This document shows positions 56,061 to 64,000 of a stretch of DNA of 64,000 nt, piece after piece. Under the pieces are notes generated by a model that did no database searches, had not been told where the DNA came from, and saw only the letters and a program-made list of their open reading frames with translations. Numbering within the stretch: position 1 is the stretch's first letter; every line of letters begins with the position of its first letter. A program made the translations under genes and the position numbers. Source of the stretch: Pyrrhosoma nymphula (lineage: Eukaryota > Arthropoda > Insecta > Odonata > Coenagrionidae); assembly GCA_963573305.1 (NCBI GenBank), contig OY754332.1, positions 144,701,977-144,765,976 on the forward strand. Reading direction: 5' to 3'.

Positions 56061-56468
56061 AAACAAACAAAATTTGTGTTCAAGCTAAAAATGCGAAATT
56101 ACGACGGTAGCATTCGTTTATTTTTCGCCCAAATGAAATATAATCCTTCATAAGTCTTTGAACCTTAAAAAGTCGTGTGGGCTACTGGTGTGTCAGTGGT
56201 TGTGCTCGGTCTAAATAATCGTGTTGATTAAAGCTTGCGAAATAATCATTTAAAAAATATTATATGTGAAACGAAACAATACATCCATATAAATTATCAT
56301 TAATAATACATTAATACTTTTTTGGTTACCTAGTTTATATACATATGTCTGGAATGTATACATTTGCTCGACGGTAAAGTTGAGGTAGAATTATATTGTA
56401 GTTTACGCTATATTAGACAGTTGAAAATTAAAAGTAGAAAGTGCAAGTTTTTCATAATGTGAAACGCA
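56061..56468. other. Stretch without recognised features
   Basis: AT-rich; ends at the TTA that forms the target site of the MITE. Confidence 0.35.
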
Positions 56469-57903
56469 TTAAGCCGGTGTCCCACGGTAATTTTTTTCGT
56501 AAATTAAAGCAGGATAAATTCATGAATTGGGCGCTGATTGGCTGACGGCCGAGAAGAGAACTTTATGTACTGCCATCAATAGTGTATTCTCTGTACGAAA
56601 AGAACAAGCAGAGAAGATATTTTTTTGCGGGACCTACGAGCCATGATATGGAATAGCACACAACTATTGCTGTAATTACCCGGTAATTACTTTAGCCATA
56701 CGTATAAACTGAACTAATTGCAAGGTCAAGCATGCTTGCTCACGATGGAACGCGTCAGAATCCCTGTGTAGCAGTTCCCCAGCCCAGAGCCGCCGAAACT
56801 ATCTTCACCGTAGAAAAAATCCGAAACTAGAAATAGAAATAACGATCTGATAAGACTAGCCACTGCGTAAGAAAATATTACAATTACTGAGTTATGAAAA
56901 AATGTTGTGACTTTAAAAAATTCACTCACCAAAAATTTCTCCAATGTAGAATCGAAACCACGACCCAATAATACACGCAAGCCGAGCGCACTCCTCACCA
57001 GACTACCGCTCATGAAGAGAGATTTGGCGAAACATGGCGTGAGGTTCCCAACTGATAGTATGGCCTACTGATGCTTTCCTCAGACTATAGTTATTTTTAC
57101 GCGTATTATTCTTTATTTTACTCCTAATGGTCTTATTTATACGCGAAAACTATTTTAATTTACTTGTATCCGGTCCAGATTCATATTTTTGGAGGTAGTT
57201 CGTATAGATATCGTAAATTATACAGAAATCAGGTGTAATCCTCTCACTCTGAAAGTCTCTGACTGAAGCAACGAATGTACTGAGCGAACACTTGACGCTT
57301 ACTAAATATCAATCACGGTACCAATAAATATATTAATGCATAAATCATCAATCTATGCCAAAGTAATCTCAAATAAATTCATACAAATATAGGAAATGGA
57401 AAGAGAAAGGAACACATAAAAGGGCGAACACAGGTTTTGGTGGAGAAGAGGAAAAATGAATCAAATTAATACAGAAAAAAATTATGTATAAAATACGAGG
57501 TGAGGGATTTCCCTCTCGTCGGTAAAGAATATTTTATCTTTAATTTTGACCATAATATATCTCGCACAGTCTACAAATCCATTTCTTAATTTAAAGCAAA
57601 ACGGCAATAGTATTTCGAGAAGCGCTGGTCCAGCGTCAACAATTACCTATTTATTAAATAGTTGTATAATATTCGAGGTGCGAGATACTGTGAGAACGTG
57701 GTGGTGGTGGTCGAAGCGCATGCGCGCAGAAAAGCCAATCAGTGACCGAGTTTCATGACGAATGAACAGAGTTTTCGTATTTACAGAAATTTACCGAATA
57801 TTGGCGTGCGCATGTGTATTGTATATGTTCATGTATCTGAGAGTATTCATGAATTATTCATGAATAAATTTATGAAAAAATGTACTGTGGGAAACCGGCT
57901 TTA
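56469..57903. mobile_element. PIF/Harbinger-like MITE with TTA target duplication
   Basis: The left terminus AGCCGGTGTCCCACGGTA (56472) and the inverse right terminus AGCCGGTTTCCCACAGTA (ending 57900) match at 16 of 18 bases. Beyond them an A/T-rich inverted similarity continues. TTA borders both sides (56469-56471 and 57901-57903). A three-base TWA duplication and GC-rich G/C-start ends suit PIF/Harbinger-type elements, although a TTAA-targeting family is an alternative reading since one side is TTAAG. Length 1.43 kb, no transposase detected. A tRNA-like SINE head lies inside at 56.9-57.0 kb. Confidence 0.7.
56880..57013 (-). repeat. tRNA-derived SINE nested in the MITE
   Basis: Minus strand: GAGCGGTAGTCTGGTGAGG (A-box region) near 57008, then GTGGTTTCGATTCTAC (B-box-like) near 56960, followed by a body running towards 56880. 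Box spacing is tRNA-like. The frame reading MSGSLVRSALGLRVLL on this strand is simply the translated SINE head. Confidence 0.5.
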
Positions 57904-58860
57904 AAAATAATTTATCATCCTCCCAACCTTGTTGCTCTTCCTCATCGCAATGTTCACCTTCTCCAGCTTCAGCGAAACCAAGAAAAGTTGTGACGGTGTG
58001 CTCTCTGCAAATACGTCTTGAAAATATGTCACTGAGTGTTCTGATTTTCCCATTCTTTCTCATTAACAAAACTTCCCGGGCCCATTTATCTCTGTGTCTT
58101 CCCGGTGTAATACACTGAGTCGTGCTGTTCCTTATTGTCACTGTCACTCTCTTCGGCAGATTTTTCGCGTATCATATTCGCTGTCGGCGAAACACGAATA
58201 GAGTCAATGTAGCGTCAATCAATAGGAAAGTGACGTACAGAAACGATTTGAGTACTTTCCGATTTTGCGGGAAAAATGAACGCATTTTTACGAGATGGTT
58301 CAATAAATTACGAGAGAAATTAACGTTTTGGATTGCATACAATGTTTCCACGTAGAACATATACAAAATCCTTCAAAGTAGTTATGGTTGTAAATGAAAA
58401 GGACAATGTAAACAATAAGTAGCATAGCTGAAAACTTACTAGCTTCCACTATCAGTTTATTCCTCCGGAGAATCAGTAAATTAATCATTTTATGTTATTT
58501 CTTTATTTGTGAGAGGTAAAAATAATGAATACGAAACTTTATGATCTCAAATACACACTTCAAAAGACTGCGAAAATTGTTTCCTCTTATACCATGAAAT
58601 GAGACTGGATAGGCATATCGCCAGAGTATCTATTCTCGTCCAAGCACAGACATCGAGATGGGACACACAAGCGCCGCCGGCTCGTAGAAATGCAGATGCC
58701 ACAAAGTAAAAATATAAATCTTTTTTGACTTCTTTAAATTTGGCATCATTAGGGAAAATAAGCTGATATTTTCTAGCCCAGGTAGTGCCAGGCAACGCGG
58801 TGGATAAGCGTATGGAGGTCCTACGAATTAACTGTTTGAAGATTAGCTGTGAATCGCTCA
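57904..58860. other. Stretch with weak coding-like frames
   Basis: On the minus strand a frame from 58147 reads into the MITE and contains KWAREVLLMRKNGKIRTLSD and an acidic CDEEEQQGWEDD segment. It is moderately protein-like but not recognised. Another minus-strand frame at 58547-58861 contains STALPGTTWARKYQLIF. Neither has convincing boundaries. They may be fragments of an unidentified mobile-element ORF. Confidence 0.3.
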
Positions 58861-60579
58861 AGAACGCTATTCCACGTTCATGGTACTACTAATGCCACGT
58901 TGACGTTGCCTCAGTTGCGTCTACTCACTCGCACGGTCCCTTTCGCATGCGCACATATTGAACGGAGTTGCAATATCTGTGGGCTCGCCCTTGCAGCCAA
59001 TAAAAGTAGACTAGAGCCACAGCACCTAAATAAAATAGTTTTTATTCATTAAAACTATGAGTTGTGTAAAGGGTTTGTCCATATAGTGTAGTAACACATT
59101 TATTTCTCTATTTGTATAGCCTATAGCGTGCCATTGTGGCCGTGTGAAATGTAAAATATTGGCATATTTTGATCTGGTAAATTGACGACCCAGTATTTAA
59201 GATAGCCCTTAATATTTTTGACGGTAGTAATAAAATGCTCTGAGATTTTCAAGTTATTTCCTCTCGTATACGAACAGACGTTAACACCCCGCGCCGACTA
59301 CGCCGCACCGCCGCCGCCGCCGATCAAACGCTGGGCGTCCGCGCCGTCACGCCGCCGCCGACCAAAATTAAGACGGCGCCCATCTCCACTCACAGCACGC
59401 CGTTCACGCTTCCAGTATAGTTGTATCTCTGTCCATTTATGTAGTTGCAAAATACAAACGGTCCTTCTAGCATTGGTAGCATACCTATAGTGTATTGCAT
59501 GCTTGTGAGGCTTCGCTTCCTGGCGATTTTCCTGTGTAACAGATATGGAAGATAATGCACTCAAAGTATAGCCCGGTGTCAAGAATGTGCCTAAACATTT
59601 ATTTTGGTCTTATATAATGATTAATAACCGAGTTAGAAGGTCACAATAATTTTATTATAAAAAATAACTGGAATAAAATGGGGCATAACTGTTTATGGGA
59701 GCAGAAGTTGTTATGAAAAGTCAATGAGGAGCCTTTAATCACAATAATGTCATTATATTCGAAATCCGACCTCCTATATTGACAGTAGTTTAAGTCACAA
59801 TGGGTATACGTTCCCTGCTGTCTTACTCACAGCCATAAGGCACAAATGTCCTCAGTTATCGGTCACCCCCCCCCTCAGTAACTAACTAACCAATTAATCC
59901 CTCACATCATTGTACTATCATCTCATTTATTTCTGAGCAGATCAGTACTGCACCTTCACCTCATATTTGAAGCTGAATCAAGATTTATGGCGCTATCTGG
60001 GTTATGATGATCTTGTATCTTGATAGCTTCACTCTTGATTCTGTGAAGAATATTCCTTTCAATAATCTTGATTGAAACTGTCAAGGAGAATTCTTAGTTG
60101 GAGCTATTCTTTTCTCTAAGGAGCTAAGCAGCTTATATGTACAACGGGAGAGCTCGTTTTCGCGGTAAATGAGACAAAGTTACATTATTGTAGCAAAAAT
60201 ATGCATTTTCTCCAAAAAGGCTCCTGATTTATAATCAAAGAACATCAAATTCTATCCCTTACATCTCTCAGGTTCAATTTGGAATATATTTATATTTTAC
60301 TCGTGCTCGATCAATGACCAACACCCCTTCCGAATTGCAAATGGATTTAATGCCTGGCGTATATGATTCAGTCTGTCCGATCCTCCCTCTTTCATTACTC
60401 TCAAAAATATCTGTTTCCTCTCTACTTTGCTCACAATCATTCCTGTCAGGTAGCTTAATTTACGAAGTACACGTACCTTAACATAATATAAGTGGAGCAT
60501 TCAACTCTCTATTTTTTGTCTGTTTTCTCATTTCCCATATTTTTTATACAAACATCTAAATATACATCTGTATACTAAA
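58861..60579. other. Stretch without recognised genes
   Basis: Mostly AT-rich. A short CpG-rich patch at 59285-59410 contains CCGCCGCCGCCG-type repeats. A minus-strand frame of 67 codons at 60297-60500 looks somewhat protein-like (VSKVERKQIFLRVMKEGG) but has no family that I recognise. Confidence 0.35.
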
Positions 60580-60860
60580 TTGATGGTAAAAACGACTAAA
60601 TTGAATGGATGTAGAAAACATCGGAAAATTTTCAAAACAAGAATAAGCGAACACGGAAGAAAATATACAAACTGTAGATTGTTTTTTGCAAAACATATAT
60701 TAGAAAATGGTCATAAGTGTAACGTCAGGGCTAAAATTTTACACGTTCAAAGCAAGCGTTGTAAACTGGAATTTGTTGGAAATGTTTGAAATAACTAGAC
60801 CATTGATTTCATAAAATATGCTCATTTAAATGATTTGACCGAACTATAATTTTGGCAGGC
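60580..60860 (+). pseudogene. Penelope-like element GIY-YIG endonuclease, relic
   Basis: The plus strand reads FKTRISEH, then FAKHILENGH, then AKILHVQSKRCKLE, and after a one-base shift NLLEMFEITRPLI. The order (basic F..R..EH, then FA.H....GH, then ILH....R.L..LE..EI) matches the C-terminal GIY-YIG nuclease domain of Penelope-like retroelements, which nicks target DNA for priming. The upstream GIY and YIG motifs and the RT are missing or unreadable, and the frame shifts at the LLE segment, so it is a short 3' relic. It agrees with the Penelope-like palindromic ends elsewhere in the window. Confidence 0.62.
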
Positions 60861-61090
60861 TTTATTTAAGTAGTTTTAAACTCTGAAATATTCCCTTAGA
60901 ACCCACTCCCTCATCCTCCTAGCCCGATAGCACTCTTAAACCCACGGATGTCACCAATTATCCCCGAAATTGTCTATTCTGACCTCCCCTCCTTCCTGCT
61001 TAACCCCTAATTCCAAATGAAACCTCCTCACCCTCTCAAGCCTCCCCACCCCTTAAAGCTCCATCCATCGCACATAAGAGATTGGTATAC
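60861..61090. other. Spacer, C/T-rich in part
   Basis: 60900-61060 is C/T-rich on the plus strand (CCACTCCCTCATCCTCC, CCTCCCCACCCC). No gene seen. Confidence 0.35.
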
Positions 61091-61258
61091 CTGCTGCTGA
61101 TTTTTTATGTCGCAATATCCGTCAATATCGATCGTATCGAAAAAATCGAGGCATCGCACGAAGTATTTTTTTCCATCATGGCTGTACTCCATATGACCTG
61201 CGACCCACCGCGAGGGCTTGCGGCAGGGTTCAAGCAACCAGCCACGTAAAGGGAGAGA
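61091..61258 (-). CDS. Unidentified exon-like open frame
   Basis: Minus strand, open from at least 61258 to 61091. It encodes LLEPCRKPSRWVAGHMEY, then KKYFVRCLDFFDTIDIDG, then CDIKNQQQ, followed by CAG/GTATAC at 61093-61088, a reasonable splice-donor match. The composition (aromatic, Cys and Asp spread evenly, no low complexity) is protein-like and unlike neighbouring chance frames. A C/T-rich tract lies just upstream on the minus strand, as before an acceptor, but no AG sits at the right place; an internal acceptor at GGGTCGCAG/GTCATATGG is an alternative. Family not recognised; host exon or transposon fragment are both possible. Confidence 0.35.
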
Positions 61259-64000
61259 ATGGAATAAATGAAAAGGAATAGAGAAGGGAAGAACAGAAGT
61301 CGTATTATTATGGATTAATGTCCGATTTTCTGTGTGGGAAGAAATAATTCAGGCACTCATCTGTCCCACCGTAAATCCCTCCATTTTTTGTCACTCATAT
61401 CTAACCTACGGAATATTTTATAGGTTTACCTCGAACACTTGCAAGTAGATTCTTCTAGTATCCTTAATCCTGCGAATTGTGCTCTTGAGGTTCCTGTTCT
61501 AGTCCCTCCATTGGCTGTGCTAAGTAATTTGATCGCCAGTAGCAATTTTTGTCAAAACTTTCAGATTTATTTTGCATTTCAATCATTTTAAGCTCTGATG
61601 ATCCTGAGTACAACCTCTGAATTTGAAGAATATTTTTACACTTCAGTGACTTGAGTTATTGCGTGGGATACCATAGAATCCCACGACTTCTAATGCGCGA
61701 AAGTTAATACCAGCGAAAAAGATCGTCACATTGCTGTTTTGCCTAACCTAAAGTTGACTGCTTTTCTCAAGCCCTTCAAGCTAGTTTTTTACGATATAAC
61801 TGAAAGAAAATAGGTATAAAGTTTAAATATCATAAAAAAATATGAGCAATGCAAATATACTAAAATAGAATAAAAGAAAAGTTCCATAATATCCGGGAAA
61901 AACTAACGTTAGAGGTCGCGTGGGATATGTTGGTATCCCAGACATCTATGTTTCAAGGTACTAAATGTATGTGACAGTAGATCAGATTTTAGAAAACAGC
62001 TGATGCATGAGAAAAGTTTTCCTTGGAGATACTGAATGAATGAAAGAGTTGCACTATTCTACCATGCTGGAAATCGTTTATGTTTATGCATGGGATACCG
62101 TATATGCTATTCGAGCACTTTTGTGTTGAGTATTAAAACCTTTACCACTCTTAACCACTAAACTCTAAACCACTTAAAACCACTCTTTACGAAATAGTGA
62201 ATTTATCTAGATCCTCGATTTTATATGAAAGTTGATATTGCTATTCATACTTCTATAATGCTCCCAATCTTCTGTATTAAGCCGAAATTTACCTGCAATT
62301 AACCTGGCAGTGCAAAGCAAATAATATAATAAAAATATGTAATTTAATTGGGAGCGCACTTCCACTCACCGTATTTTTTAACGAGCGTTCATTTTTTATG
62401 CCCAATGACGCGTATTACCAGAATTACGCGCCTTTTGTCCAAAATTGCTAATGTCTTCACGTTTGCGCCAATCTTTCACGGCTATTACACTTGCATGTGA
62501 TCATCTACATATTCCATCATATTTCAACAAGAGTTCATTCTTTCCATCCTCTCCGCGTAACCAACCACTTTGCTTGTAAATGTGTTCCCTTACTTTTATT
62601 TTCCCTGGTACCACACTTAATCTATTCATGAACCTTTTAAGCTTCAAATGAGACATAATCAACACATTATTACCGTAATGAAACTCAAAAATTAATATCC
62701 CTAGCTGTAATATCAACTTCTTAGAAGTTGCTTTCGTAATTTATCCGTGGAAAACCAAACAAGTGTGGAGGCATATCCCATTTTTGCTCAACGCCATGCT
62801 TAACCTCAAATCGGTTACCCACATTTAAAATCACCATAAACTGCTTCAGCATTCGTTTATATCTCATTCACGCCTCATGCACTCGAAATCTCTCGCATCT
62901 TTCCTCGTGGTTTATTTTTTGTTAACCTATCCATTTCTCCTGCACTTCCATTCATGCAATGAGTCGAGCGATTTAATCATGATCTCGTTGAAAATTGTCA
63001 TGCACGCTCCTAAAATTTTCTCCGTGTGAATCATTAAATTTTCGTAGAAATTTTATCTAAATCATTCCCAGCATACTCTATGCCTAATTGTTATTTCATT
63101 TTCAGTAAATCCTTCGCATGCAATATCCCCATTTCCTCTAGACCTCTACGGTTACTATCGTCATTGTAATTGAGTTTTTTTCAATTGCTGTAACTGGTAA
63201 AACGTTATTCACACATATCTACTACGTAATGAAGAATAGTTATGGTAAAATCAAAGCAATGAGATTTTCAAGAACAAAGAGTAGGTACGAGGTAGTTTCC
63301 ACGGTTACTTTGTGGAAGCGATTCATGACGGAAAGTAACATTTTTAAATTACACGTAAACATTTATTCACAACCCTGTTTCAACGCGTATCATCATCACC
63401 GGCTCCAAGGTCGTGAATACATTTTATACGTGGGCTTTCAAAGTGCTTAATTTCATCAAGAACAAGGAGGAAAAGCTAAAGGAGCGCGTTATAAGGGATG
63501 ATTGGATGCTGTAGGACACAATTTTAATTCATCCATCCAAACTGCGTATGAAGTAAATGCCTAAGCTTGCCAATATGTTCGAGCAATTGTCCCCGTGCAC
63601 TTCTTATCTCTGGGTCGTATTTTTGTTACATACACTTTCGCTGCATATCCATTTTTAGCGTAACCATTCAGTCGTCTTTTTGTCTCATCACTACATTATG
63701 TGCCATCGCTAACGCGTGTTGCCAAGGATCTTGCGCCACCATTTATGTACCAGCTATAGTAATTGAAAAGGGATTCGGGACAAAGAAGGGATAAGATAAG
63801 AAGAAATTTTACTCTCTGTTTGTGTTGTGAATGTGAAACGGAAGCGCCTGAGCATCGAGACAGAAAGTTTTCATCCATTAGCTCAATCAAATAAAAAGCA
63901 AATCTGCGAGTGCGAATGAACAAAAGTATCACATTTTTTCCATTTTGGTCTCATCGTACACTAATTGTTTAAGTCGTTCAAATTTTAAATACTCTGGCGG
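61259..64000. other. Stretch without firmly recognised genes
   Basis: AT-rich to the window end. A minus-strand frame at 62501-62716 (FEFHYGNNVLIMSHLKLKR) and the decayed minus-strand sequence to about 63100 have a faint look of a LINE ORF, including EMDRLTKNKPRGKMREI near 62900, but too little is preserved to assign it. No tRNA-like head or strong inverted repeat was noticed. Confidence 0.3.

Noticed and set aside
1..64000. CRISPR arrays, operons, ribosome-binding sites, phage or bacterial attachment sites
   Set aside because: Nothing prokaryotic is present: no regularly spaced repeats, no compact gene clusters; repeats and gene remnants are of animal transposon type.

Overview
This window looks like repeat-rich nuclear DNA of an arthropod, most likely an insect. 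It is AT-rich, has no compact operons, and shows no long clean reading frame. Almost everything recognisable is a transposable-element relic of a kind common in insects: piggyBac, Transib, Ty3/gypsy, several non-LTR (LINE) pieces, a Penelope-like GIY-YIG fragment, tRNA-derived SINEs, a PIF/Harbinger-like MITE and several palindromic fold-back elements. The species cannot be fixed from sequence alone. No complete host protein gene is evident; the longest open frames lie in GC-rich, low-complexity DNA and are not convincing.

Layout. 1-7.5 kb: AT-rich DNA alternating with CpG-rich, purine/pyrimidine-skewed blocks (about 0.94-1.3, 4.4-4.8 and 5.9-7.5 kb), a degenerate repeat at 3.2-3.9 kb and tRNA-like SINE heads. 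7.5-21.4 kb: mostly unannotated AT-rich DNA with a 9.7 kb hairpin, a palindrome at 10.3 kb and a LINE 3' tail at 18.9 kb. 21.38-24.24 kb: a Transib element with RSS-like CACAGTG ends, a CGGCG target duplication and a broken transposase on the minus strand. 28.5-31.45 kb: a degenerate piggyBac element with a nested 560-bp TTAA-flanked MITE, whose sister copy lies alone at 34.6-35.2 kb. 32.0 kb: a clear tRNA-derived SINE. 32.6-34.4 kb: two inverted-repeat elements, one of them split by a second Transib-type end. 38.6-39.5 kb: a TA microsatellite abutting a 0.63-kb fold-back element.

44.1-53.7 kb is a nest of retroelements: a THAP-type exon, an unidentified open frame cut off at a SINE, a gypsy pol relic holding a 79-bp-arm palindrome, LINE fragments on both strands, and two near-identical 0.7-kb copies of one sequence facing each other. 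53.85-54.6 kb is a CpG-rich block with a possible small exon. 55-58 kb holds tRNA-like SINEs and a PIF/Harbinger-like MITE; 60.6 kb a Penelope endonuclease fragment; 61.1 kb a short exon-like frame.

The most notable pattern is a recurring short motif, roughly CYGANGA, then one A/T, then a small GAC...GTC helix, then GAAA. It occurs in at least five separate palindromic elements. It resembles the hammerhead-ribozyme-like ends known from Penelope-like retroelements. The elements do not appear to work together; the window records successive, partly nested insertions.
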